Below are positions 25,020 through 38,654 of a stretch of 64,000 nt of DNA, piece by piece. The DNA lies in the NCBI GenBank assembly GCA_034766995.1, contig CM068314.1:36978208-37042207 (forward strand), in the 5' to 3' direction. Made by a program: the position numbers and the translations under genes. Source of the DNA: Acanthacorydalis orientalis (lineage: Eukaryota; Arthropoda; Insecta; Megaloptera; Corydalidae). Every line of letters begins with the position of its first letter. Within the stretch, counting starts at the first letter, position 1. The notes under the pieces are model-generated. The model saw nothing but the letters and a program-made list of their open reading frames with translations, did no database searches and was not told the origin of the DNA.

Positions 25020-26160
25020 TTTACATTGTTAATTACAATTAATACATAATATAAAAACTAAAATTATTAACTATATAATAATGAAAAAGAAAAACCAAAA
25101 CACTTTCATTTCACATATTTTTCGGTAAATATATAGTATCGTATTCTAATTATTACACATCTTGTCCGTGTAAATGTGAAAACTTTACAAATATATTATT
25201 TTCTGAATATTGTAAAATACTTTATCCGCTGAAGTTGAAACTTGACAAAAAATGTCTAAGATTTATATGCAACAACTAATATTTTTCGTAAATTTCGATA
25301 AAAACTTTTTGTAATAATGTAATAAGGTATTTAACTAACTTGTTTGTTTACTGATGTTTCCAAATTTAGAATCTTACCGACATATGTCATCTTTAATTAA
25401 ATAAGTGAATGTTTTCTTGGTCTTCTAAAAAAGAAAATACTACAAAAAAACTACATTTATTATTAATTCATTTCTGTTGTACTATGATAATTTTTTTAAA
25501 ACATTATTAAGACCATTAACTAAAAACTGATATTTTATATATGTAAAAATTTATTACTTAGATTTTACATATATGTACTCATATATGTTTAAATAATGTA
25601 ATTCAATTATTAATGTTGTAATTTGAACATTTTTTTTTGACAAATTTGATAATAATAATGAGATAATCTCGAATAAAAATATATAAATATAATTGACAGC
25701 TAAATAATAAACACAATAATTTTTTTACAAAATTTCTAGTAAAAATTGAATAACCTGAACTAACGAATAATTGTTAACAATAATATCTGAATCGTTCAGA
25801 GAAATATAATTAATTAAATAGATATAAAAATTTAATATTTGATTATTTTGTACATTAATGTATATTTAAAAAGGTATATTTTGGTTTGAATTAAAATAAA
25901 GGAGAGTTTCATATAAATATTTATTAATTATAGGTCTATTTTATTTTTTCACCCAACGAACATTTTCATTCGTAAATTATTTCCAATAAACTTAATTTAA
26001 ATTTTATTGTGTAAAAAAATATTTATGTATGTATATGTACATTTTTCATTTGTAAAGGAGACACGTTTTTAATTCGTTTCAAAAATTGTTTGAATAGTAA
26101 TAAACAAATAAATTTCATATTTAAATAAAACAATGTTGTTCAATTAACAAACAAAGACGA
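25020..26160. other. AT-rich stretch, no gene seen
   Basis: Unique A/T-rich sequence, no microsatellite, no recognisable frame. Confidence 0.6.
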
Positions 26161-26560
26161 GATGTGAATAAGTGAGGCAACCTCGGGTAGTTATCAACTT
26201 TTGGTAGCAACACAACCGTTCAACCTTCTCCAATATCCACCGTGATATGTCCCATCTTTTTCGCACGAATTCCCAAAACTTTGCATAATGGTTGTGGTAG
26301 CGCGTGTGCAAATGACTGAGGAGGGGTTTTTCTTGTCATGTAACCTGGCCGCCTGTTTCTTCTTCATCTTCTTCTTGATGTCTCTTTGTATGCCTCCTTA
26401 CGAGTGATTCACGGGAACACATTAACAGAGGTGAGTTTTGTGAAAGCATAGCTAATCTGGATTAAGAATGGATAAATGTTGATTTTAAGTGCGTCGGACT
26501 GCTGTTGTTACTTTCCCTTTACTGAACAGATGCAAGAGAACCCTACTTTAGTGAAACGAT
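26160..26560. other. G/C-richer island with a paired TAATC site
   Basis: Repeat-free block. TAATCTGGATTA at 26453-26464 presents two convergent bicoid/Otx-type cores (TAATC and its complement GATTA). On the minus strand a 58-codon frame with ATG at 26367 ends at 26194; it starts Lys-rich (MKKKQAARLHDKKN) and has no recognised domain. Candidate enhancer; coding potential is weak. Confidence 0.3.
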
Positions 26561-26931
26561 GTTAGCTTTTAAGACAGATGCGCAAAGTTTGAATATTTTT
26601 TTATGTCAACATTCTATTATACTATTGCAAAAAGTACATTTTCTTAAATGATTCGGAAGATGTACAGTAAATTGTATAAAAAGGAGTTATATATGAGCAC
26701 AAAAGTTTTCAACGAGATCCAAATATGTTTTTAAAAGCAGATAAATATTTTTAGCTCTAGAAAAGTGTGCTATGTTGTATTTTAAGAATTCACGTTCTAT
26801 TTAATGAGAGAAAAATGTTTTGGATAAAGTGATAAGGGACGAAGTTTCTTATTCATTTTTGTTCGATCTTATTCTGACTCATACATGTACGCATATATAT
26901 GCACATAAACATTTACTTATAGGTATATAGG

Positions 26932-26939
26932 TATATATA

Positions 26940-26981
<42 letters not shown>
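26932..26981. repeat. (TA)n microsatellite
   Basis: About 24 units with one phase slip at 26947. Confidence 0.97.
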
Positions 26982-26984
<3 letters not shown>

Positions 26985-27144
26985 AATAATTTATTTTTGG
27001 TAAATTTAAAAACGTTTTAAAAGTAATCAATACAAGAAATTAGAAGACAAAATACATTTTTCATATTTATACATGCAATACATTTTCATAGAATGAATAT
27101 GAAAATTCGAATTCAAAATATTGAACAAAAATCTAAACCTCTAT

Positions 27145-27160
27145 TATATATATATATATA
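27145..27160. repeat. Short (TA)n
   Basis: 8 units. Confidence 0.9.
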
Positions 27161-27599
27161 CTTGTATATTTTAAGCGTCTCGTTGTATAATTACGTAATA
27201 TCATGAAAATAATATAAAATTATGCTATTGGTTATAAAAGAAAGCAAACTTCGAGAGTTAAATGTGAATAAGTGTATCAAGAAAATAAAATAATTCCTGT
27301 TGTAAAAGTGTCTAACGAACGAAGTATGCATAAAAACAGCATATAAAACGACGGCCATTTTCCAAGATTGAAAATGGATTTATATACCATTTGGAATAAT
27401 CTTTAGTTTAACAATGTTCAAAAGTTAGTGTATACTGCGAGTGAGCTACAAAAGAGGCAATCTCATAGAATTCCACAAAAGCGCAAGTGTATGTTACTGT
27501 GAAACAGTGGTTGTAGCTATAAGTAGCTCTGTAGCCACTAGTAAAACGGTATCATCAAATCAAATAAAGTACTTTTTCAATCTTAGACGAACATAACGT

Positions 27600-28010
27600 T
27601 AACATTTTCCTTCGAATTGAGACATTTGCGTTGATGTCTGTTTCAAAACTCTTTGCATAGCGCGGAAGTGGAGAGCTGTATGAGTCGTCCAGATAGATGA
27701 TAAAAGTTTATGTGTGCGTACACGTGCACGTGGTGCGCGTCCCGTCTCCTGTCGTCCTGTGTATACGGGCACGCAGTGTGGGCCAATACACAAACCCAAA
27801 GTCTGCAGCAGAGGCGATGAACGCGCAAGTAATGAAACGTCAAACTCAACAACAAATTAATCATAGGCAGATGATCGAAATGACGCCGCCGCAGCGGCAG
27901 CCGTTTCCATGCCCGCTTTCGATGTTTGCACGGAAAAGAAAACTTTGGCTCGTCGATACGTTTGATAGCTTGATTCTATTAAAGTTTGAAAAGTTTTGCA
28001 TCGATTAAGG
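27600..28010. other. G/C-richer island with overlapping open frames
   Basis: Repeat-free block with a 103-codon plus frame (27697-28008) containing a Gln-rich stretch (VMKRQTQQQINHRQM), and overlapping minus frames, one with a six-Ala run (TAAAAAASF, from GCC/GCG codons near 27880). Neither strand gives a recognised protein. The CCGCCGCAGCGGCAGCC stretch is striking in this A/T-rich setting. It may be an exon of an unseen gene or a conserved element; the data do not decide. Confidence 0.3.
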
Positions 28011-28421
28011 GAAATTTTTAAAAGTAGGTCTATTTTTGAGGTAAACATCATAACGAGATTTGATTAATTGAATGAAGCTATGTTTTATGATTTTCGTCTT
28101 CTTTTTTACGTTTACTCCTTCTTTTGACTTACGATGAATGGCGGAATTCGCGAATAAAAACTTGTTTATGTGAAACTTTACTTTCAGTTTCAGATGAAGC
28201 TTATTACGTTTTAACACAATTCATTTTTTTATATCCGGCTGTTGAACAAAGTTCACTTTAACCACGTAACAAAATATCAAAACAAAATTTCAATGATATT
28301 TATGATTTTACAAAGAAAACATCAAGTATTGAAACTTTATGAACAAAAATGGGAAATTATTTCAAAAGTTTATGAATTTTCTCTATCTTTGTGTAAATAA
28401 CATTTGTCATTTTCAACTAAG

Positions 28422-28422
<1 letters not shown>

Positions 28423-28488
<66 letters not shown>
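28423..28488. repeat. (TA)n microsatellite
   Basis: About 33 uninterrupted units, among the longest pure tracts here. Confidence 0.98.
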
Positions 28489-28489
<1 letters not shown>

Positions 28490-28822
28490 AATAACAAATA
28501 ATTAGACAAATAAGAAAATACTCATGTATAAATTATTAACAAACAGTTTTAGTTCATCAAAAACTGAACTCATGAGGAATAAATTTGATGAAATATAAAT
28601 AAATTTATTTTCAAATATGCTATATTTGAACAAACATTAAGTATATGTATAAGGGTATAATTTATTTCTCTATCAATAACATGAAATACTAATGATGATT
28701 TAGTCATGAATTTCAATCAAATGACAAGACTACTACTTAAGCGCGAGAAAATATTTTCTTTAAGAATACATTCCGTTACTACCACATTCGATTACTTTGA
28801 AATAGTGCATTAAAGAAATGTA

Positions 28823-28826
<4 letters not shown>

Positions 28827-28859
<33 letters not shown>
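28827..28859. repeat. (AT)n microsatellite
   Basis: About 16 units, followed by a TG-rich tail. Confidence 0.97.
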
Positions 28860-28865
<6 letters not shown>

Positions 28866-29481
28866 CATATGTGTGTGTGGGTGTATGTGTTTACAAAGAA
28901 AGAGAAGCGAATAAATTTTAACATATCAGATCAAAAACACATGCTTTAAAGCCAATAGTTTCACTTAAGATCATAGGGTAAAGAATAACCCTATGTGCTC
29001 ATCAAAATATGCAGGGGAATTGTTTCATAGGAAAAATTTAATATTCATGGGATCTAATACATAAATAAGCCATAAATAAGGGAATATTTTTATATTACAA
29101 ATGATGACTTTTCCGACATTTTTTTGTAACATTTTTTTTTGTAAATTGTATGAGTTAATTATGACTTCAAAGAACTGCAAATAAATAAATAAAAATAAAT
29201 AAAATGATAGTTTTTTAAACAACGGATTATCGTTTTTCAACATATATAAATATTTCTATGGCTAGTATAAATAATTTCTTAATTACAAGTGTTTCTGAAG
29301 CTCTATGCTAAATATATTCGTGGAAATGTTTCCATTACATAATAAGTGAATTTTCGACTTTTATCTTTAATAATATATGACAAGAAAATGCATTTTTGGT
29401 AGCTAAGAAGAAATTAAGTACAATATGTTCATTTGTATTACAATAGTACTACACACGCAAGATGACACATACGCATAAACA

Positions 29482-29501
29482 TGTATGTATGTATGTATGA
29501 T

Positions 29502-29537
<36 letters not shown>

Positions 29538-29554
29538 TAAGAGAGAGAGAGAGA
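29482..29554. repeat. (TATG)n/(TA)n/(GA)n compound microsatellite
   Basis: TATG units, then TA (29510-29537), then seven GA units (29541-29554). Confidence 0.97.
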
Positions 29555-30372
29555 CAACACAAATGTAATCATGAAGTAGTTGATGTTATATGAGCATATA
29601 GTGTGAATAATATTATTACATGTGATGAATGTTTCGAAGTTATTTCATTAAGATAACAGTCATTTCAAATGCTTGTTATTAAACTTTAATCTGCACGATA
29701 CACAAAGAAAATCTCGTAATATAAATTAATTTTTGTACTAAAAATTTATTATTTACGATACAAATTAGAAAATTAATGCAAATAGAGATCAAATTTTTTC
29801 ACCGTGTCATAATCCGCTTAAAGGGATAAACAATCAATATTGAGCTCTGTTGTAGTTTAGAGAATGTACGAGTATTATCAGAGTGTATAAATGTTTGTTA
29901 CAGTTTGAATATTATGACTCATATCCTTACTACTATAAGACATTGAAATATCTTTTATTACAAAAAAAACTGTACAAACAAATATGAATAAATGTCATAA
30001 AAATAATTTTTAAATCAAAATTAAATTATACATTATTTATGTTATATGATATTTATTGCATTTTTTGTTAATAAGAAATTATTATTGAATAAATAAAATA
30101 AATATAAAAAACATTCAAAATGTATTTTTTTGATGAAATTATAAAACTGTAATCGATCGAGTAAATGGTAATAACATTCTTTAAATTTAAATCTTTTTTG
30201 GAAAGTTGTTTACACAGAATTTTTTTTTCAAAAACATCTCACATATAAAATAATACACATCTTTGACTATATGGAAGAAATTTTAAAAATTACAAATTTT
30301 ATAATAATACAATAAATGTAAATAAATAAAATAACTATCATGTATGAAAACGTAAAGAGTACAAAAATGTAA

Positions 30373-30609
30373 CATTTTAGGATATTCTGGTTACAACTAA
30401 AGAAAAAGGATGTAGTATTTGAGTGCAGTCAAGTATCAGCTGCGATAAGCAGAAGAGCTATAACGGAGATGCTTGATGCCAACTATGCACCTACAAAAAG
30501 CATAGATTTTATAGATGGGCCGGAAGTAATTCTTCATACATACAATATTACTTTAACATTATTGTGTATGGACGTCGGAATAACTTTTTTTATGAAAGAA
30601 TATCTATAA
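30373..30609 (+). other. Unrecognised 78-codon open stretch
   Basis: Open from just after a TAA at 30370-30372 to a TAA at 30607-30609. The translation has protein-like character (DVVFECSQVSAAISRRAITE, then MLDANYAPTKSIDFIDGPEV). A possible splice acceptor, ATTTTAG, ends at 30380. No donor, start context or domain is convincing, and the only internal ATG that leaves a useful length is at 30469. It could be an exon of a gene lying mostly outside the window, a decayed gene, or chance. Confidence 0.25.
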
Positions 30610-30614
30610 CACAT

Positions 30615-31567
30615 GACATTATTTATAGCCAGTCGATATGCTACAAAACATTGCGGAAAAAATTGCTGGAAAAAGTTGTTTGCAGATTTATTAAGCGAAA
30701 GTTTATTTTCAAAAATATTATTTTATTAACTCTTCAAGACACACATGCATATATATATATATAAATCAATACATAGAAAGTTTTTTTTTTAAGATTGACG
30801 ATAAGTATTTATTTAAGAAAAAAGACTGATAAGAAATTACACAAAAAGTATGTTCATTATTTTATTACTAAATGTATAATTCAGTTATTTGAAAACAGTG
30901 TACACAATGATGCCATTTTTATGGTACACTATACAAAACAATAATAGTAAAAAAATGTTGTATCGATTAAACTTTTAGTACAAGTATTCTATGGTTTTAT
31001 ACTACATTTTAAACAAATTTATATCAACTATAACACGGAAAAGACTAAAAAAATGAACTAAAAATTGAGAAACAGTTATTTTTATTGATCTTTTGTATAG
31101 ACTAGACAGTAGGAAAATCTTAATATGTTTTTATTTGTTACATATATTATTATATTTGTAAAATATGTTATAAAAAATTAACTGTATTTTTTTAAAAAAA
31201 TGCATAATATATAATTTATGAAAACTCAAGTCTATTTAAAAAATGTTAATTGAAAAATAATTCAATTGATAATAAAAAAACAATTACTTCATGCATAAAT
31301 TATAATTTATTAATTAAAATCATATACACTGTAATAAACGAATGTATTTACATAAAGATTAGAAAAAAACTTCTATTCTTTTATTGTTAAACTTTAATAC
31401 AAAAAAATAAAATCGTTAAAGTAAAAATAACATTTTTAAATGAGATACATTAAATGTAAAAATGGATGTTATTTTACTTATAATAATATCAAATAATTAT
31501 ATTGTGTTTAAATATTGAATCTAAATGAAGAAAATCCGTTTATTCGATAAATGTGGGTCAATGTCAA

Positions 31568-31636
<69 letters not shown>

Positions 31637-32300
31637 ATGTATATAATCAATATAACGAGTGTTTTTCTTTCTAGTGATTCGACTAAAATAAATATACAAT
31701 CGGAGCACATTTAGTACTTACAAAAGTAATATAGAGCAACACTATAGTGAATATTTTATTATGTAGATTCGTTTATCAGACTTACCATTAAATTGCTTCT
31801 ATACGTAAAAGATATACTGAAATTACTTTTCGGATATGAAGTGCGCTTCTTGAATGGTTAATAGCTTATAATCGTTAACTTATATCGTTTGATATCCATG
31901 TTGAAGATTTAAATGTAAAGATAAACTTCCGTATTTAAAATTGAGTCAGTTATTCCTAATGGCGTTGGATTTAAAATACAATTATTCGAAAAGCTTTGAT
32001 TCATAGCTCGTAAAATGGACGATTTTGATTGTGAAATGGACGATCATTAATTCAAATAAGTAATTACGTTCAAGATTTGCCTACTATTTATATTGGATTT
32101 TATTCGGATTGTTTTAAAGCTAATTTTCGTATCAAATATAATTTACGGTATTCGTTCGACTACTGAAATAAATTCAATTCGAAGTAAATGAAAGCCAATA
32201 AAAATATTTAACAAGAAACGCAAGTTATATTAAGATTTTCGTTCCATTTCTATAGCATATTGAATACAAAAATTATGTTTTTATTCACCAGACGAAAGAT
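30615..32300. other. AT-rich stretch, no gene seen
   Basis: One large TA tract and featureless A/T-rich DNA. Confidence 0.6.
31577..31637. repeat. (TA)n microsatellite
   Basis: About 30 units with one C interruption at 31611. Confidence 0.97.
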
Positions 32301-32690
32301 ATTATTATGAATAAAGAGAACATTTCACGATTAATTTTCACTACCCTATCATATGGGACAAGACATGCTCCTATAAAAGATCTTTATTCGACAATATTCA
32401 CTTATTACACAGCCCATCCGCTCATAATCGTGGTAGAAAAACCATCATCTATATTTTTTTTTATCTGAAACTAAACACTAACCAGACACGCTATCATACA
32501 CATGGATGAGAAATACTACATAGTCTATATAGGGGAAACATCTTTTTTGCCAATCTCTTAACGAGCTTGTATCTTGTTATCCTTAGAGCACAGTCATGGA
32601 CGTAGAGGGTGCAAGTATATATACGTGGATGGTACAATGTGAAAACATGGTATAGATATCGTGTATAAGAAACGTAAGTCTATAATAAAT
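32300..32690. other. G/C-richer island
   Basis: Non-repetitive block without recognised product. It includes GATTAATTTTCACTA near 32330. Possible conserved element only by composition. Confidence 0.2.
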
Positions 32691-33656
32691 GGAAGAATAT
32701 TAGCGAAAATATTTTTAGCATTACTTGTTTGTATATTCACAAACATACTTATTTCAATAACAAAAACAAGGCGAATATTTTAAGTATAATATCGATTCAA
32801 AAAGAATAAATTTAAAAATAAACATACATGTAAAAACGCTATTACTAAATAAAAAACCATAATATGGATGTCATAACAAAAATTAATTGCCAAATTTTAA
32901 ATAATAAAGAATGTTTGAAAAGAAAACGTGAGATAGATAAAAACAAGTGTAGTAATTTTCCAACCATTAATAAAACACTGACAAATTTATGAAGTTAAGT
33001 TCGTACTCCGAAAATTATATATAAGTGTAAGATATAATATTTTATTTAACTATTTTTTTTGTATGATTTCACATATGATGTAGAAAATTTAAGATTTCAA
33101 TGCATAATAAAAGAAAATTTATAAAATTATTTTATTGATAAATATAAACAAAATTATATATATATATATATAATGTGAAAAATAAATATCAGTTGATATT
33201 GCAATACTCAACAATATTCATTTATAATGAAAATAGGAAATAAGCAGTTACTTACAATTTGTATTTGATTAAAATATCAGTGAAATAAAACTATTTCCAA
33301 TTCTATAATCTAAACTATTGAAATATTACATTAATTTAGTGTGTTCAATTTTCTTTCAATATTATCATGAAATTATTTATCACACACAATTAACAGCTAT
33401 GTATCAAATCTTTTCATAAACTATACTTAAAACTTTAAATATTTTTTTTTCAAATTAGTTGTCAACATCGCAAAAATGAAATCCAGTGGACTTGAAACTA
33501 GCCTACATATAAAGTGAAAATCAGTTAATTGCAGGACAAGATATTATAATATGTATTATATTCTTTTAACGAAAAAGTGATTAATTTTAATGTAAGAAAT
33601 CGAAACGCCGCCAGTTTAATTATAGCTGTTTATGACATTGTATCATAGCTCATACA

Positions 33657-33659
<3 letters not shown>

Positions 33660-33714
<55 letters not shown>
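33660..33714. repeat. (AT)n microsatellite
   Basis: About 27 uninterrupted units. Confidence 0.97.
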
Positions 33715-33722
<8 letters not shown>

Positions 33723-33744
33723 AAAAACATACATTTGTTACATG

Positions 33745-33776
33745 GTTTCTACAAATACAAAAACATTTGTAGAAAC
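33745..33776. other. Perfect 12-bp inverted repeat (hairpin)
   Basis: GTTTCTACAAAT (33745-33756) and its exact complement ATTTGTAGAAAC (33765-33776) flank an 8-base loop. ACATTTGT also occurs just upstream at 33731, so the right arm has a partial direct copy. Confidence 0.8.
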
Positions 33777-34042
33777 TGAAACACGGAACAGCTTTTTTTA
33801 ATACAAATTTTATAACTAAATCATTATAAAGGTTCAAGACAGACCCTTCACATAAATAATTATACATTAGCTTCAATTTTTAAAATAAAATTCTTATTAA
33901 AAAATATGATTAAAAATGTTAAGATATAAAAAATACTGATTCTAAATAAACTATTAATATTATTAACTTTGATACAATTGGTAGCTTGTAGTACCCAGTT
34001 ATGCTTGAGTATTGTAATTTAACTATATAATTATAAATTAAT

Positions 34043-34048
<6 letters not shown>

Positions 34049-34095
<47 letters not shown>

Positions 34096-34122
34096 ATGTG
34101 TGTATAAGAGAGAAAGAAAGAG
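34049..34122. repeat. (TA)n with a trailing purine (GA/GAAA) tract
   Basis: TA run 34049-34088, TG-rich spacer, then AGAGAGAAAGAAAGAG. Confidence 0.95.
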
Positions 34123-34656
34123 TATATATACATTTATAAATACAAAATAAGATCTTCCTTAACAATCAGAAATAATTCACAATATCACCTTATGAAAATA
34201 AAATTAAATTAAGACTATTGATAAGTATTACTTTGCAGAATTACATGATCCCATACTTTGGCTGAAAACCTATTCAATTTGTCAAAAAGTAAATGTATAT
34301 GAAACATTATTTTTTATCAACTTCTCATGATCAATAGTTCCTTAGAACTAAAAATTCCGTATGTAGAGAACTAATAAAAACTTTTAATGTGAATAAAGTG
34401 AAGTAAATGCTATGTAGTTTCAATATGTTTCTTACAATCTAGATATATTTAAAGATTTTGTAGAAAAAAAAACTTTATTATAATATAAATTTGTTAATAT
34501 ACTAAAAATACAAAAAGGAACTTGAATACGAAAAATTACTGTTTTTTTTACAAGGACTAAACCGTTAAACTAATTGCCTTCAACGCACGCTAGGCGACAA
34601 TTTAGAACCGTATCTTATGGATCATTGCCTTGGTGACAAAATTAATACTCAACACG

Positions 34657-34681
34657 TATATATATATATATATATATATAT
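34657..34681. repeat. (TA)n microsatellite
   Basis: About 12 units. Confidence 0.96.
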
Positions 34682-34814
34682 TACATGTATATATGTACTA
34701 CGACTCTGTTTTGTGATAATACTTTTGTTTACATGTTTAACTTAATGTACAAAGTATTTCATTAAAAGTTAAGTTATGTTGAAAATTAATTGATGTATAA
34801 TTTTCAAAAAGGTA

Positions 34815-34825
34815 ACTCTCTCTCG

Positions 34826-34881
<56 letters not shown>
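34815..34881. repeat. (CT)n/(TA)n compound microsatellite
   Basis: CTCTCTCTCG leads into about 27 TA units. Confidence 0.97.
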
Positions 34882-34884
<3 letters not shown>

Positions 34885-35497
34885 TTGTTAAAAAATAAAT
34901 ATACAAGAATACAATTATTACTTAAACAAAAGTTTACAGTTATTTTAATATACAAAGAGCATATTTACAAATTACTACATTTATAATTTTATCTTAATAA
35001 TGATTAAATTTATATAAGTAAAGATACAAACTATACAAACAAAATTCTATAATAAATTATGTATGTTAACTGTTTGCAAAAAAAAATGGAACTTGTGCAA
35101 CAGATTTTTTTTAAAACAACTGTAGGTATCAGTTGTGCATAAACTTCTGAAAAATTGAAATGACTTATATGGTATCTGTTGTATCACTCAAATAACATTT
35201 AATTAATATAGGTCTGTTTAAGATTTTATTTTTATAACGGATGACAATTTTCAGTCGAAAGAACATATGCAGAATATCATACTATTCAAAATTATCTAAA
35301 GTCAAATGCTAGTGTTGCGATAAAATAAACTCAAATATTTTTAGTTGGTTATTTGAAGTTGAAGGACGCGTTGGCATCTAAGGTCAGCAGTGACTGAACA
35401 CATAAATACTCTGTTTATGTACACTCGTGTCAGAATCATCTTTAGTTTCAAACATTAAAATCATATCATATAAAACTGAAATTCTCAAAGAGAGATA

Positions 35498-35514
35498 TTA
35501 TATATATATATATA
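35498..35514. repeat. Short (TA)n
   Basis: About 8 units. Confidence 0.9.
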
Positions 35515-36206
35515 GGATCTAGGCTGATAAAATACTTAAATCTTGTTTGGTAAAAAAATATTAATAAAATAAAATAGAGTCAAAAAGCTCTAAAAAACAA
35601 TACTTTTAAAACAGTGTGAACTTATAGTAATTTTTACAGATTTTTTAGGGAGAATGTGTTTAGTGACGTGTTTAATGTCCGTAAGCGTTAACATTAGTTT
35701 TCACATTTTTGTTTTATAAATTACAATATCTGCTGATTAACCACTGGATTTTAATAAAAAGATTCTTCTGACCAAAACCGAAAAAAATACAATAAAATCA
35801 ATTTAAGACGATATTAACTAAGATACAGAATTCATATTGTACTGTTAAAAAAGGAAAAAAATTGACAAGATACGGCGACAAATAGTTTGTACTCCCCATG
35901 AACTAATCAAATAAAACAAGGAGGTATATAATAGGATAAGAAAATCATAAAGATTATCAAGAGAAAAAAGTGAAAAAATGGACTCCAAGACAAAGCTTAA
36001 TAGAAAAATAAAGTAAGAAATTTGAATTTTAAATTATGAGAATTTTATTTATTATGATATATTGAAATTTGGAAACCCATAATAGCAGAATTTTATTACT
36101 AAAGGCTGGTGTGGTTAAAAAATACTTTAGTTCAAAAACGACGACTGGCGTTGAAAAATTTATAAGGTTTAATTTTTGTATCAAATTAAACTATCTCGTA
36201 TGTGTG

Positions 36207-36210
<4 letters not shown>

Positions 36211-36269
<59 letters not shown>

Positions 36270-36306
36270 AGAGAGCCAGACAGAGGGATGTGTGTGAGAG
36301 AGAGAA
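36211..36306. repeat. (TA)n followed by GA-rich tract
   Basis: About 28 TA units, then GAAAGAGAGCCAGACAGAG and later GTGTGAGAGAGAGA. Confidence 0.95.
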
Positions 36307-36839
36307 ACTAATGAAAATTTAAAAAATATATGCATAAAAAAATACTTCAAACTAATTACAAAAGAGAAATTCATGAATTCTCGCTCTTAATTTGCAAAAA
36401 TATTGTGTGTGAATGTGTATAGAGTGTGTTTATGTGTATGTATGTATATATATACATATATGTACGTAAGTTAATACGTACATATATGTGGTTTTACAGT
36501 TTTTAAAGTTATATTTCAAACTAATGTCTATATTCTAAATGAGAATATATTTTGTTCCATAAAATAATAAAGAAATCTATATTCATGGGTTGATATCTAA
36601 GGTAAAATAAACGTATAAAAGTTACGCTTATTGTATATTCTTTATTGTGCATTATATTTTATATGAAATTAAATCTTGATATCGATTATATTCAAAAAAT
36701 TCATTGTATTTTTTCAGTGCGAATCTTAAATATCGAACGTGCCAATAAAATAGATCGGTACTAAAAATATACAATGTCAAGCACGCTATGTATTTTAGCA
36801 AACATTGAAGCCTATAATCGAATGCATCCGCCAATTTCG

Positions 36840-37010
36840 AAATGTCGGATTTAGACACCTCTCTATAGCAAGTAGAGCTACCTTTATGGAACCTTTTATT
36901 GTCATTGTTATACCGCCAAATAGCTGTTTCGCTCGACTCAAATGACTGTTTAGATGTATCAGATGTGTTGTTATACTCGTTGTTTAAAATTATGTTGGCG
37001 TTACGTGAGA
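36840..37010. other. Short G/C-richer island
   Basis: Includes CCTTTTATTGTCATTGTTAT, which carries TTTAT (posterior-Hox type) and ATTGT (SOX type) cores. No coding character. Weak regulatory candidate. Confidence 0.2.
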
Positions 37011-38654
37011 AAATGAAACACGAATGTTATGTGAAATAAAAATTGAATGAGTACATTTTGTTATATACAGACTAGTAATGGTTATAATATCATATGAGTT
37101 TTTAATCAAAACATTTACTTTTATGACGTTTAGTATTACAAAAAAGAAAACAATGATCAGAAAAACATATCTGTACTTTATTTTATCATATCAATTTTAA
37201 GATCAATAGTTTCATCTAAGAACTACTTTCTTCATAACATGTTATCAAATAAATATTTTAACTAAAAGACACAATAATCCAAGCTTACTTTTAAATAAAA
37301 ATTCATTGTCTGCGTACTTAAAAAAGAAATTGTAAACATAAGAGTTTTCCTTTAATAAAAAAACTACATTAATTAGATACAGTTTAGAAAATAAATCTCT
37401 TCAACTTTATAGTACTGAACAATTTGAGATGATTTTATAATTATTACTATGATTTATTACTAATGAATTGTCCGAGCTAAAAATGAACTTTGTGCTTTAT
37501 AATTAATACTTTTAACTATTTAAATCGAATAATAATAAAATATAACCAGAAATCTACATAAATACATTGCTGAAAATCTGCTGATAATATCTTTATTTAA
37601 ACAGAATATAATTATCTTTCTTGAGTACAGTAGTATTTTATTGAAAAAAAAAATAAATTATTAACATTTGCTTTGATTTATCACTTTAATGAGACGAACT
37701 AAAAGTGAGAAAGTCAAAATGATCAAGATTTTCTTAGACAAGAGTTAATATATTCTTATTCATCCTCCGTGTTCTGTAAATATAACCTTATCAGGTTATT
37801 AATCTATCAGGGTTATTAAAATACAACATGAATAGAAAAAAAAATGTCTTTGAAAGCCTTAAAATCACGTGTATTGGTTCGACAACTAAAAATATAACGC
37901 TTTACGTTGGAGGAACATAAATATTGCGATAATATTGTAAACATTGTCTAAAATAAAGAAAATTATTTAATTGTTTGAATGAATTAAACTTTTTTACATA
38001 TAAATTAATTGTTTAATCAAGAAAAAACAGACATGATTTTTTTAATCATCAATCATATTTGAAAACAAAGACAATTTAAAAAATAAGAAAGATTATAAAA
38101 AAAAATAATTATTCCAATTATTTTAATGCAGTAACTAAAAACCTAATTATTCAAATAAAATATTTAAATTAATATATACGAAGCATGACATATTTGTTTT
38201 GAGTATGATTTAAAACATGTATCTTTCAGAAATAAATTTTTTGTTTACATCATAAATCAAAAAAAAAATCCACTATTTTGAGAACACCAGCTTGCAGAAA
38301 AATCTGTGTCATCAGCTTTTCTATATTTTGGTACTTTGAAGATGATGATATCGCTATCTAAATCCTCATGAAAAAATAATCAACACTGAACAATGTGGAT
38401 TTATTTAACATTTTTGGCCAGAAAAATGTTTGTGATTTGTAGGGTGAAGTAAAGAAATAATTTGTGAAAGTGAATTTAGCAACAGTATCAGAATTGTACT
38501 ATGGCAGAAATCGCAAACTAAAATTTTATAAACATTGCAATAAAAAAATTCAAGACTTCCTATTAATATGAATCTTTCAGAATGTATATTACGAAGATTA
38601 AAGTATTGGCAAAAAAGAGTAAAGAATTGAAAAAAATTTACTACACACAATGCA

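Larger units (their letters stand above)
26560..27590. other. AT-rich stretch, no gene seen
   Basis: Two TA tracts and unique A/T-rich DNA. Confidence 0.6.
28011..30372. other. AT-rich stretch, no gene seen
   Basis: Three TA tracts listed separately, otherwise featureless. Confidence 0.6.
32690..36840. other. AT-rich stretch, no gene seen
   Basis: Several TA tracts, one perfect hairpin (33745-33776) and unique A/T-rich DNA. Confidence 0.6.

Noticed and set aside
35600..36000. Possible transposon-derived coding stretch (KKVKKWTPRQSL)
   Set aside because: The stretch is short, Lys-rich as expected from A-rich DNA, and interrupted.
38257..38650. Possible decayed gene on the minus strand next to the pogo element
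   Set aside because: The two open pieces are in different frames, the plus strand is equally protein-like over part of it, and no family is recognised.
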